Origin: Kovacikia minuta CCNUW1
GTDB taxonomy: Bacteria; Cyanobacteriota; Cyanobacteriia; Leptolyngbyales; Leptolyngbyaceae
Reading direction: 5' to 3'
Assembly (NCBI RefSeq): GCF_020091585.1
Contig: NZ_CP083582.1
Location: forward strand, 3,720,001 to 3,784,000
DNA: 64,000 nucleotides
Shown: piece by piece, positions 7,796 to 16,370 of the stretch
Layout of the letters: every line of letters begins with the position of its first letter
Numbering within the stretch: position 1 is the stretch's first letter
Made by a program: the position numbers and the translations under genes
The notes under the pieces: model-generated
What the model saw: only the letters and a program-made list of their open reading frames with translations
The model's database searches: none
What the model was told of the DNA's origin: nothing

Positions 7796-10408
7796 GGTTA
7801 AAATCGCCCCTCCCATGAGTCGCTGATAGCGATACTCCAGTTCTTTTTTCAGAAGCGTCCAGTGGCTCAGGGTTTCGTCTTTCGCAATCACCTTTTCTGC
7901 GGCTTCCCGTGCCAGTTCTAATACCTGCTGGTCGTTTACGAGGCTTGCCAAAGCAAAGTCGGGCAAGCCCGATTGGCGCGTGCCCAACACTTCGCCCGGT
8001 CCGCGAAAGCGCATATCCATTTCTGAGATAAAGAACCCATCCTGAGACTGCTCCAATACCTTGAGTCGTTGACGGGCAGTTTCTGTTTTGGAACTGCTCA
8101 TCAACAAGCAGAAGGATTGGGAACCACCCCGACCGACCCGACCCCGTAGCTGGTGCAGTTGGGAAAGTCCAAACCGTTCGGCATGCTCGATCAGCATCAC
8201 AGTGGCGTTAGGAATATCGACGCCAACTTCCACCACTGTTGTAGAGACGAGAATCTGGGTTTCGTTGGCACGGAAGCGGTTGATGGCATCGTCTTTTTCG
8301 GCTGAGGTCATGCGTCCATGCAGCAAGCCGATCTGAAATTCGGGAAAGACTCGTTCCTGGAGTTCCTGATATTCGTCGATCGCCGACTTTAGATCCAGCT
8401 TTTCCGACTCTTCCACCAGGGGCAACACCACATAGACTTGCCGCCCCTGGGCAATTTCCCGCCGTATCAGGTCATAGGCTTGCATACGTTCCCGTCCTGC
8501 CAATACGGTTGTTTGGATCGGTTTGCGACCCGGAGGCAACTCATCAATTTGACTCACGTCCAGATCGCCATGCAGGGTCAACGCCAGTGTGCGGGGAATG
8601 GGAGTGGCAGTCATGGTCAGAACGTGGGGATTTTGTCCTTTCTGCTGAAGTCGTGCCCGTTGCTGCACACCAAAGCGATGTTGTTCGTCGATCACAACCA
8701 AACCCAATTTTTGGAAGTTTACAGTGTCCTGAATGAGCGCATGGGTACCCACCAGTAGGGGAAGTTCACCAGTTTCTAGTTGGGCATGAATCTCCCGGCG
8801 TTTTGCCGCTCTGGTGGAGCCGGTCAGAAGTTCCACCGGCAGATGCAATAGGTTGAACCAGCCCACTAATTTGCGGTAATGCTGTTCCGCCAACACTTCC
8901 GTTGGAGCCATCATTGCCGTCTGGTAGCCGGACTGAATTGCCGCCAGTAAAGCAATAACAGCAACGACGGTCTTTCCAGACCCCACATCACCCTGAACCA
9001 GGCGATTCATGGGAGTGGGTTGTTGCAAATCGGTCAGGATGTCATTCAGTACCCGTTGTTGGGCATCGGTGAGTTGAAAGGGCAAAAGTTGGTAGAACTG
9101 ATCAATCAGTTGACCTGTGGGAGCCAGCACCGCACTTAACTGTGCCTGTTTCTGAGCTTTGCGGCGTTTGAGCAAGCCAAGCTGGAGGTAGAAAAATTCG
9201 TCAAAGACAAGGCGACGACGAGCCGTTTCCAGGGAAGTTGCATCGGGGGGAAAGTGGATGTGGGCGATCGCTGCCTGTATCCCCACCAGCCCATACCGTT
9301 CTCTCAAAGCCTCAGGCAAGGCTTCCTGGATTTGTGTGGCAGCAGGCAAAGCAGCAACAACCGCCCGTCGCACCAGATCGGCGGGTACTCCTTCGGTGAG
9401 GGGATAAATGGGCACAACCCGTCCCACCTTGAGCGAGTCTATCGAGTCTTCCTCGTGCTGCAATACTTCAATTTCTGGGTTGTCTATGGTTGCCCCATTT
9501 TTGCCGAACTTAACCAAACCGGAGGCGGCGATCGTCGCTCCTGGTAGGTAAAGTCGTTTCTGCTGCTCCTGCCAACCCCGACTGCTGTAGCGGCTACCTG
9601 CATAAAACCGACTTAACTTGATTTGTCCACTGTAATCCCTCACCGTGAGTTCCAGAATGGTCAATTTGGAATTGCGGGGACTGGTAAAGCAATTGCAGCG
9701 CTTTACCTTCGCCACCAGTGTCACTGTTTCCCCTTCCTCCAAATCCCGAATCCCAACCTGACGGGCATAGTCAATGTGGTCACGGGGATAGTAGAACAGC
9801 AAATCCCGCACAGTAGACAACCCCAGTTTTGCCAGTTTTTCGGAATTTTTAGGACCGATTCCCGGTAAGTAGGTGAGGGGTTGGTCGAGGGAGAGGGGTG
9901 TGGGGTGTGGGGTGTGGGGTGTGGCGGTGAGCGGGGCAGTTTTGAGTTTTGAGTTTTGAGTTTTGAGTTTTGAGTTTTGAGTAGAAGAATTTTGAGTTTT
10001 GAATTTTGAGTTTTGAATTGAAGGATTCTCTGCGTTTCCGCCTCTCTGCATTCCCGTGTCCCCTTCTGCCTTCTGCCCCCTGCCCTCTGCCTTTTCCGTC
10101 CCTTGCTCTTCACACACTTTCCGCATCTGATACAGAAATCGGCGGGTATCTGCAACTAAATGCTGTCGTTGGGCAAAGGTGAGTCCAGAGTAGGTGGTGA
10201 ACCGCGTACCCAGTTCCTGCCAGCGGTGCTGATCCTCTAGGGCAAGTATGGTGGGAGGTTCGCTGAGGGCAAGGCTCAGGAATTCGCTGAAACGGTGTTG
10301 TTTTCCTTCCAGGTCGTTGAATCCCCGATCGGCTTCCACGGAAAGGGCTTTTTGCAAGCGAACCCAGTCCGGAGGTGAAGGGTAGGGGTGGGGGTGGGTA
10401 GAATCCAA
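7793..10408 (-). CDS. recG: ATP-dependent DNA helicase RecG
   Basis: RecG remodels stalled replication forks and branch-migrates Holliday junctions. The 871-residue product shows the wedge/OB region after YLPGIGPKNSEKLAKLGL, then superfamily 2 helicase motifs: Walker A GDVGSGKT, DEQH box IDEQHRFG, TATPIPRTLA, and GRVGRGG near the end. It has the N-terminal extension (about 100 residues) typical of cyanobacterial and plant RecG. Between that extension and the wedge domain lies a roughly 70-residue insert encoded by tandem repeats ([11 protein letters not shown], then NSKLKTQ units, then TPHTPHPTP). The insert keeps the frame and misses the conserved domains. The start is uncertain: the frame begins at a TTG 20 bases downstream of the DUF1361 gene, suggesting co-transcription. 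Confidence 0.93.
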   Translation of the reverse strand: MDSTHPHPYPSPPDWVRLQKALSVEADRGFNDLEGKQHRFSEFLSLALSEPPTILALEDQHRWQELGTRFTTYSGLTFAQRQHLVADTRRFLYQMRKVCEEQGTEKAEGRGQKAEGDTGMQRGGNAENPSIQNSKFKTQNSSTQNSKLKTQNSKLKTAPLTATPHTPHPTPLSLDQPLTYLPGIGPKNSEKLAKLGLSTVRDLLFYYPRDHIDYARQVGIRDLEEGETVTLVAKVKRCNCFTSPRNSKLTILELTVRDYSGQIKLSRFYAGSRYSSRGWQEQQKRLYLPGATIAASGLVKFGKNGATIDNPEIEVLQHEEDSIDSLKVGRVVPIYPLTEGVPADLVRRAVVAALPAATQIQEALPEALRERYGLVGIQAAIAHIHFPPDATSLETARRRLVFDEFFYLQLGLLKRRKAQKQAQLSAVLAPTGQLIDQFYQLLPFQLTDAQQRVLNDILTDLQQPTPMNRLVQGDVGSGKTVVAVIALLAAIQSGYQTAMMAPTEVLAEQHYRKLVGWFNLLHLPVELLTGSTRAAKRREIHAQLETGELPLLVGTHALIQDTVNFQKLGLVVIDEQHRFGVQQRARLQQKGQNPHVLTMTATPIPRTLALTLHGDLDVSQIDELPPGRKPIQTTVLAGRERMQAYDLIRREIAQGRQVYVVLPLVEESEKLDLKSAIDEYQELQERVFPEFQIGLLHGRMTSAEKDDAINRFRANETQILVSTTVVEVGVDIPNATVMLIEHAERFGLSQLHQLRGRVGRGGSQSFCLLMSSSKTETARQRLKVLEQSQDGFFISEMDMRFRGPGEVLGTRQSGLPDFALASLVNDQQVLELAREAAEKVIAKDETLSHWTLLKKELEYRYQRLMGGAILT
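9885..10110. repeat. composite STRR array inside recG
   Basis: On the plus strand the order is GGGTGTG-type repeats, GAGTTTT/GAATTTT repeats, short CGTGTCCCC-like units, then TTCTGCC repeats. Read in the gene's sense this is AEG-coding, then NSK-coding, then PHTP-coding, the same order seen in thiL and larB. Confidence 0.85.
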
Positions 10409-10428
10409 AACTGAGCAGTGGAACTCCT

Positions 10429-11073
10429 TCAGTCAAGCTCAATTTCCTTGTTCATACGAGCGTACCGAACTCGCAGAACTAATCCTAGAGTAATTTGCTT
10501 AAACAGCCAATACAACACGGTAAGAATGACGAAAGTGACTGCAATCACCAACAGCGGAAGTTTAGACGTTAAATCATTCAGGGTATTGAACAACACATTT
10601 TCGGGATCTGAGACTAAATCCCAACTATTGAGTCGCCGGAACCGACCTAAATAAATCCCAACAGCGCAAAGGGCGTGGGTGATTAGTTCAATCCAGACGA
10701 TCAAGTGTTTCCAACCCTGACGCTTCAGGTAATGTCCCTGATTCATGACGGAGACAACGTAGGCTTCGAACCCACTCAAAATTGCCAGCACATGCAAAGG
10801 AACAAAGATTAAAGCAATGATCCAGGCGGAGTTTCCGACACGAATTCCTTTGATCAAATGAATAATATCGGTTAACAGGTAGGGAGCATTGGGCAGAAAG
10901 GCAATATAAACCGCTAAACCAAGCCACCAGGGAATCGATCGCTCATGGGTTTTACGCCGAAACAACCAGAAACTCAGAACCAACGGAATAAACGCCAGAA
11001 ACAAGTTCCAGAGAATCCAGCCACTATAGATATTAGAGAACGCGATCGAAATCTCGGCAAACCTTTCTTGCAT
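10429..11073 (-). CDS. DUF1361 integral membrane protein
   Basis: This 214-residue, very hydrophobic protein has about six membrane segments and the DUF1361 hallmark WWLGLAVYIAFLPNAPYLLTD followed by IIHLI. The family is widespread in cyanobacteria and Firmicutes, is plasma-membrane located, and has no established activity. It lies directly upstream of recG on the same strand with a 20-bp gap, so the two are probably co-transcribed, although no functional link is known. Confidence 0.85.
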   Translation of the reverse strand: MQERFAEISIAFSNIYSGWILWNLFLAFIPLVLSFWLFRRKTHERSIPWWLGLAVYIAFLPNAPYLLTDIIHLIKGIRVGNSAWIIALIFVPLHVLAILSGFEAYVVSVMNQGHYLKRQGWKHLIVWIELITHALCAVGIYLGRFRRLNSWDLVSDPENVLFNTLNDLTSKLPLLVIAVTFVILTVLYWLFKQITLGLVLRVRYARMNKEIELD

Positions 11074-11129
11074 AGGTATCTCGGCTTCAACAACCTGGTC
11101 TTTCCCAGATTAACTCACGAAACTCAGGA

Positions 11130-11220
11130 GTGGAGAGGGTAAGGAGTGGAGAGTGGGGAGAAGAGTTAAAAGTTTTGAGTTTTGAGTTTTGGGTTTTGGG
11201 TTTTGAGTTAATTCTGACTC
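11130..11220. repeat. GAGTTTT tandem repeat
   Basis: Seven-base GTTTTGA units (with GGTTTTG variants) lie upstream of the DUF1361 gene. This is the same family as the NSK-coding module inside recG. Confidence 0.8.
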
Positions 11221-11382
11221 TTGACTCCCTCACAGACTTGACAGAAACATTGACAAGCTTAATCTAAGTGGGAGGGTGCCATTAAATATAAGACCCGTGT
11301 CGGTTGGGTTGAGGCACGAAACCCAACGCCTGCATGGGTTACACTATCGCTAACCCATCCTACTTTTATTGCAACTACCTAC

Positions 11383-11994
11383 TTACTTACATTTTAAAGA
11401 GCTGAAAACCTGCTCGATTCTGGTGGCGGCATTTTTGCCGTTGGCTGTAACAACCACAACCTGTTCAACCTCATCCTGAACAGTGCTTGCAATATAGCGA
11501 ATCGCTGGTACAGGGTCAGGTGAGTCGGCAAAAGATTGCTGTCCTTCCTCAACGATCGTCGAAACCTTTTTGCCACAAAATACTTTGTTGTCTGTTCGAG
11601 AAGCCGTAGCCACAAAATCTTGACTGGCATCTTCCGAAGGAGGGTTAACGCTCAGGTCAAATAGATCGGTTTTGCTCGTTTCCTCATTGATTGGTGTTTT
11701 GCCGACAAACAGGACAACATCCGGCGGATTGGTTGTACTTCGAACCCAGGCAAGTTTAGCAACCCCAATATTGATCCCAAAGACACCCTGCGAACCACCA
11801 GGAATTTTGTAATCAATCAGGCTGCGGGCGACCGCTTCTGCCCTGATTGGGTCAAAGGCGTTATTCAATACCTTAATTCCCAAACCTACCAGCCCCACCC
11901 CAATGAGGGTAAGCGCTGCAATCACAATCAGAATGATCTCCCACACACTGACGGAGTATTGGGGGATTTCGCTGGTTGTTAGCTGGTCGTCCAT
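11383..11994 (-). CDS. hypothetical single-pass membrane protein
   Basis: I do not recognise this family. The 203-residue protein has a short cytoplasmic start, one strong membrane helix (IILIVIAALTLIGVGLVGLGI) and an extracytoplasmic domain of about 150 residues. That domain contains a few cysteines (VFCGKKV and the C-terminal LKCK) that could pair. The soluble part alternates strands and helices and ends in a helix with VVVVTANGKNAATRIEQVF. Neighbours are DUF1361/recG on one side and a P-type ATPase on the other; none gives a functional clue. Confidence 0.7.
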   Translation of the reverse strand: MDDQLTTSEIPQYSVSVWEIILIVIAALTLIGVGLVGLGIKVLNNAFDPIRAEAVARSLIDYKIPGGSQGVFGINIGVAKLAWVRSTTNPPDVVLFVGKTPINEETSKTDLFDLSVNPPSEDASQDFVATASRTDNKVFCGKKVSTIVEEGQQSFADSPDPVPAIRYIASTVQDEVEQVVVVTANGKNAATRIEQVFSSLKCK

Positions 11995-12046
11995 GAGTTA
12001 AGAAGTTTTGAGTTTTAAGTTTTAAGTTTTGAGTGTATTAAGCGTA

Positions 12047-12146
12047 ATACCAATCTGAATTGAAAACGCGACAGGTCTGGTAGGGGCGTTTGGCCAAACG
12101 CCCTTACCAGATGTTGATGTGCCACGAAGACTATTTAATTTGGTAT
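12047..12146. repeat. ATACCAAT-ended dispersed repeat, copy 1
   Basis: A ~100-bp non-coding unit starts ATACCAAT and ends TTGGTAT, with a central palindrome around GGCGTTTGGCCAAACGCC. Copies with high identity lie at 23634-23728 (inverted) and 47737-47836. The complementary ends and compensated centre suggest a MITE or a mobile hairpin. Confidence 0.85.
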
Positions 12147-12275
12147 AAGAAGAATTTTGCATTGAGGTGTTGGGCGGTGGAAAGCAGGGTTAGAAGATAC
12201 GGAGAACTTAAAACTGAGAACTCAAAACTCCTGCTTCCCCAATTTCTAATTCTTAATTTTTAATGCTCAATTTCC

Positions 12276-14739
12276 TCAGCCTAAGTCTACGCCCAGGAAG
12301 CGATCGAGGAAGCGCGATCGCCAGACTGCCCGTAAAATCAAGCACCATTCTAGCGCTACAAGACTCAGGAAGAGAAAATCCCAACTACTCAGGGGTGCCA
12401 GTTCGAAAAATCGTCGAAAGACGGGAACTGACAGAATGATCCCATACCCCACCAGCAGGCTCAGTGCCATTAGGGTATAGCGCCAGTCGTGGGTTAGCGG
12501 CTCCGCAGCAACCCAAACCCGCGTTGGTGGTTTGAGAAAGGGAATCAGAAGTAACTGACATAAAATCAGAATCGTGACCAGGGCAGTGCGTGGTTCGCGA
12601 TAATCTACCTGGCTGAATTCCGAACCTGGCGCTAAATCCAGGATTGCCCCAACCACATAGAGCAAATAGACGAGCAACGCAACCAGCGTTAACGTCAGGG
12701 CGGCTGGAATTGTAAAGCGCAACAAGGACTGCACCATTCCCTGTTGTCTGGGATTCCTCCCTGGTTTTGCCCAAATTGGTAGAAAAATAACTGGAAATCC
12801 GACGCCAAATAGGGAAACGAGCGCGCTGTGTTTATTGACCAGGGGAAAACTGTCGGTTACCATTGCGCTGGAGAAAATAAGTAGCGTAATGCAAATAATC
12901 CGCACAATAAATAGTGCCAGCGCATCGCGAATCCCGTTGCGGATTCGTTGCCCTTCTAAGAAGGTATGGGGTAAGGAACCAAAGGAATCTTGTAACAACA
13001 CAATATCTGCCACACTCCTGGTTGCCCGACTGCCACTTTCCATGGCGATCGCCAGATTTGCCTGCTTCAGCGAAAGGACATCGTTAACCCCATCCCCAAT
13101 CATGGCGACATAGTGCCCCTGCCGCCGCAGCGTTTTCACTAATCTGGCTTTTTGTTCCGGGGTAATGCGTCCAAAGACCGTACAAGAAATCGCCGCCTGG
13201 ATGAACTGAGCCTCATCCATGACGGCCAATTCAGCCCCAGAAACCAGGGCAATATCCGCTCCCAATCCTGCCTGCTGTGCCAGGGCTGCAACCGTTTGGG
13301 GATTATCCCCAGAAATAATTTTGATGCTAATTCCCGCTTCGGCAAATCCATGTAATGTTTCGCGTGCCTGGGGGCGGAGTTGGTCACTGAATTGGAGGAT
13401 GCCTAAGGGAGTGAGGCTAAGGGGTAGGATTGGGTGGTCGGTTGCATCCAGGCTATTCAGGACACTGCTATGGGCAAGTAAAAGCACCCGCAATCCTTGC
13501 TCCACCCCTGCCTGAATTTCAGTTGCCATCTCCTGGGATAGGGTCAGGGCTTTGGTCAGTTTTTCGGGCGCACCCAAAACGTACACCCCCGGATGGTTCC
13601 CATCCGCAAGGGTAACGGCACTCCACTGGCGGGCGGAGGAAAAGGGAACTTCTGCTATGACCGATCGCGTCTCCCCTGTAAAAGCAGCCAGAATGGCATC
13701 CACTCGTCCGGTTATGGGCAGTGGTATTCACCGCAAAGTCCCCCAGGATTTGTCCTAAGGTTTCTTCCGAAATTCCCACGGGATAAATCGTTTGCAGGTT
13801 GAGTTGATTGGTGGTCAGGGTTCCCGTTTTGTCGAGACAGAGAGTATCCACATTACTGAGCGATTCCACTGCATTTGCCTGCTGAATCAGCACATTTTCG
13901 CCCAGCATGCGTACCGCACCCATCCCATAGGCAAGGGTAATCGCGACCAGCAACCCGGCGGGAACCAGTCCTGCAATTACGGCTGCCCGCTGCACAATAT
14001 CGGCAAGGGGCAGCGATCGACTCAAAAAGCTAATCGCCACCAGAATCCAGAGAAAGCAGGCAAGCAGCAGAATAATCCGAATCACCAGATTGATTTCCTG
14101 CTGGAGTGGGGTATAGACCTGACGGAAAGCGCGGGCACCCGTTACGAGCTTGTAGGCAACGGTTTCCATTCCCACCTTGGTGGCTTCAAAGTAACCTCCA
14201 CCACTGACACAGAACGTTCCAGAATAGACCGAATCGCCTGCCAGTTTGGGGATCATATCCGACTCCCCTGTTAACAGGGATTCGTCCACATCAATCCGTC
14301 CTTCGCCCACAACTGTGCCATCGACCAGAATCTGATCCCCCGATCGCACTGCCAGAATGTCACCCAACACAATTTCTCCGGGTGAGGTCTGGACTTCCCG
14401 TCCATCCCGCACGATCGTGGCGATCGGGCGATTCAACAGGGCAATTTCATCCAGTTTACGTTTTGCCCAAATCTCCTGGGCAATATTCATCAGAATGCCG
14501 CTCACAATCACCACAACCACCAGCACCGCGTCGCTGTAGCGGTGAAGCACCAGCATTACCGCACTGATGGCAAAGAAAACGGCATTAATAAAGGTGAACA
14601 GATTCTCTTGCAGAATCCGACGGTAGGAACGACTCGACTGAAGTTTGACGTTATTACCCTGACCTGCCGCCCGACGCTGGCTGGCTTCCTGTTCGGTCAG
14701 TCCCTTGGAGAAGTCAGTTGGATAAACGTCCTGAGTCAT
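12276..14739 (-). pseudogene. cation P-type ATPase (CtpE-like), one frameshift
   Basis: After correcting one frame break the product is about 820 residues, a normal length for an E1-E2 pump. The first part (13519-14739) carries the actuator motif LLTGESDM and the phosphorylation motif CLDKTGTLT. The second part (12276-13703) carries the hinge MIGDGVNDVLSLKQANLA and the C-terminal membrane helices. The N-terminal signature GLTEQEASQRRAAGQGN resembles the CtpE group, for which Ca2+ transport has been reported in mycobacteria; specificity here is inference. The frame break lies at about 13703-13716 (after NTTAHNR), where removing one base joins the two parts. It may be an assembly error rather than true decay, since both halves look fully conserved. 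Confidence 0.85.
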
Positions 14740-14802
14740 AATTTCGAGACTGCGCCAGCAAATTTCTCTATACCTAGTAGTCTGTCAACTTAGGAATGGG
14801 AA

Positions 14803-14910
14803 TTAAATCAGTTCGATGTTTGGTAGGGGCGGGTTTTGCCGTTAAATCCATTGCAGGGTGCAGATAGGTTTGCTAAACCCGCCCGTACAGTTTGCGGATT
14901 GATTCAATTC
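14803..14910 (+). repeat. GGCGGGTTTTGCCG dispersed repeat, copy 1
   Basis: A ~108-bp non-coding unit runs from a GTTCGATGTTTGGTAGGGGC start to a CCCGCCCGTACAGTTTGCGG end. An inverted, highly similar copy is at 22098-22210 and a weaker relative at 55898-55972. It contains complementary halves (GGGCGGGTTT and AAACCCGCCC) and can fold as a long hairpin. Confidence 0.8.
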
Positions 14911-14950
14911 GCGATCCTTACAGTTGGGATGGGGGAGAGGGTTATCGTTA

Positions 14951-14979
14951 TTTTTTGAGGTTTTTAACCCCTCAAAAAA
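14951..14979. terminator. perfect 10-bp T/A-flanked hairpin
   Basis: TTTTTTGAGG and CCTCAAAAAA are separated by nine bases, forming a symmetric hairpin with T-rich 3' sides in both directions. It lies about 150 bp after the stop of the minus-strand 74-residue gene and upstream of the ATPase gene, so it may terminate minus-strand transcription. No other gene was seen in this 390-bp spacer apart from the dispersed repeat at 14803. Confidence 0.45.
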
Positions 14980-15132
14980 TTCTTGACAGAACACTAGTGG
15001 AATGAGCATTTAATTTTGCAACATCACAACCCTACCGCTGTTGGGTTTCGCTGACACTCTACCCAACTTGCGTTGCAGAACTTGTAGATTGCTCTACTAG
15101 GTTGTCAACCTTCAAACCATAGGCTAACGCAG

Positions 15133-15357
15133 TCAAAATTGCGATGAGAATTCGGGCATCAGAAAAATTACCGCCAAAACACAAACAACGATCACAACTG
15201 GGGCAACGGCTAAAACCAGTAGAATAGCTGGCGTCACCTTCGGGTTTCTCATGATAAAGGACATGGGTTCAGAATCGTATTTTTCCCAAATCCTTTGTCG
15301 CTTTTCTGTGGGGGCTGATTGTTCGACTTTTGAAGCGTTAATATTGTTTTGATTCAT
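15133..15357 (-). CDS. small single-pass membrane protein, unknown
   Basis: This 74-residue product has a hydrophilic N-terminal 35 residues and one long membrane segment (AILLVLAVAPVVIVVCVLAV) near the C-terminus. It is preceded by a GAGGTCGC-like ribosome site. I do not recognise the family. The clean codon use and the clear topology support a real gene. Downstream is a hairpin at 14951 that may act as its terminator. Confidence 0.55.
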   Translation of the reverse strand: MNQNNINASKVEQSAPTEKRQRIWEKYDSEPMSFIMRNPKVTPAILLVLAVAPVVIVVCVLAVIFLMPEFSSQF

Positions 15358-15550
15358 AGCGACCTCTATAAGAAATCAAGCATTCAAGATTAAGAATTAA
15401 AAACCAAGAATTAAAAATTATTCCTTTGCGAGGGTTTCCATTTTTAATTTTAAATTCTCCATTTTTAATTCCCCATTCTTAATTCTCCTTAATTGTCTCA
15501 CCTCAATTGTCTTAAAGCGTGTCCTAGAGCTATTGTGAGGTCATCCTATT

Positions 15551-16027
15551 TTACAAGCCAAGGGTCGTCTTAAGTACATTCAAAGTTGCGGCTTCTTTCT
15601 TGCTCACCTTGTCGCCAATCCCAAATAAACCTTCCCCGGCGGCGTGGGCAACGCTATTGGCGCAACCATAGGTAAACTCTTTGTATTCCTGAATTTCGGC
15701 AGGAGTGGCTTTCTTTTCCAAAATTGCCAATGCTTTACGAATCAAGCTCACTGCTGATTCCAAAATTGCATCGGGAGAAACCTCTGTCTGAGGCTCTTCT
15801 TTTTCCTGGGGTTCTTTTCCGTTCGCATATTTGGCAAACAATGTCTGGATTAATTGGCTATCGGGGTGTTTTTCAACAGCTCCCGTAATTTCTTTGCCCA
15901 GAGTGGCAATTTCGATGCCCATTGAGACGATCGCGAACTCACAAAAAACGACCGCATGCCCGCTCATGATGACGGCTTGTCTCAAAGTCTCTAGCTCTGT
16001 TTCCGTGTATTCTGGCTGGGTAGTCAT
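15551..16027 (-). CDS. conserved hypothetical protein, helical
   Basis: This 158-residue soluble protein appears mostly alpha-helical, with an acidic Lys/Glu/Gln-rich middle (KEPQEKEEPQTEVS) separating two helical blocks. It has no signal peptide or membrane helix, and I do not recognise the family. The C-terminal block has SVAHAAGEGLFGIGDKVSKKEAAT, and two cysteines are present (FCEF, GCAN). It stands alone between two repeat-rich spacers, divergent from the histidine kinase. Confidence 0.65.
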   Translation of the reverse strand: MTTQPEYTETELETLRQAVIMSGHAVVFCEFAIVSMGIEIATLGKEITGAVEKHPDSQLIQTLFAKYANGKEPQEKEEPQTEVSPDAILESAVSLIRKALAILEKKATPAEIQEYKEFTYGCANSVAHAAGEGLFGIGDKVSKKEAATLNVLKTTLGL

Positions 16028-16370
16028 TTAGGATTACTTCAAAAAAAACTACACGGGAATCATATCACCCTATTCAACAATCAGGCAGAAGGTAGGGGTG
16101 GTAGGTGGTAGGTGGTAGGTGGTAGGTGGTAGGTATCAGCTATTAGTGGTTCACTGCCGACTGCTCACTGTTCACTGATCAACCCAATCACCAAAACTCA
16201 AACCTCCCCCACCTCGCCGATCCCCCCTACCTCCCACCCTTCAGCGTTTGTCGTCAATTTCGCTGATGCGGAAGCTCTTGAACTCCATTAATTCTTATGT
16301 TCAAATCAGGATTTCTATCAATAAAAGGGAAGTTTTATACTTAAACCCCATAAAAACCCGATAGAAAGCG
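16028..16370. other. intergenic region with GGTAGGT repeats
   Basis: This is the spacer between a divergent hypothetical gene and the histidine kinase gene. Positions 16094-16135 are a run of GGTAGGT heptamers, and 16150-16240 hold CACTGTT/CTCCCCC-like simple sequence. The last 100 bp, AT-rich and free of repeats, probably carry the kinase promoter; I could not identify a clear -35/-10 pair. Confidence 0.6.

Noticed and set aside
8438-8758. 106-codon plus-strand ORF
   Set aside because: It lies wholly antisense within the helicase domain of recG.
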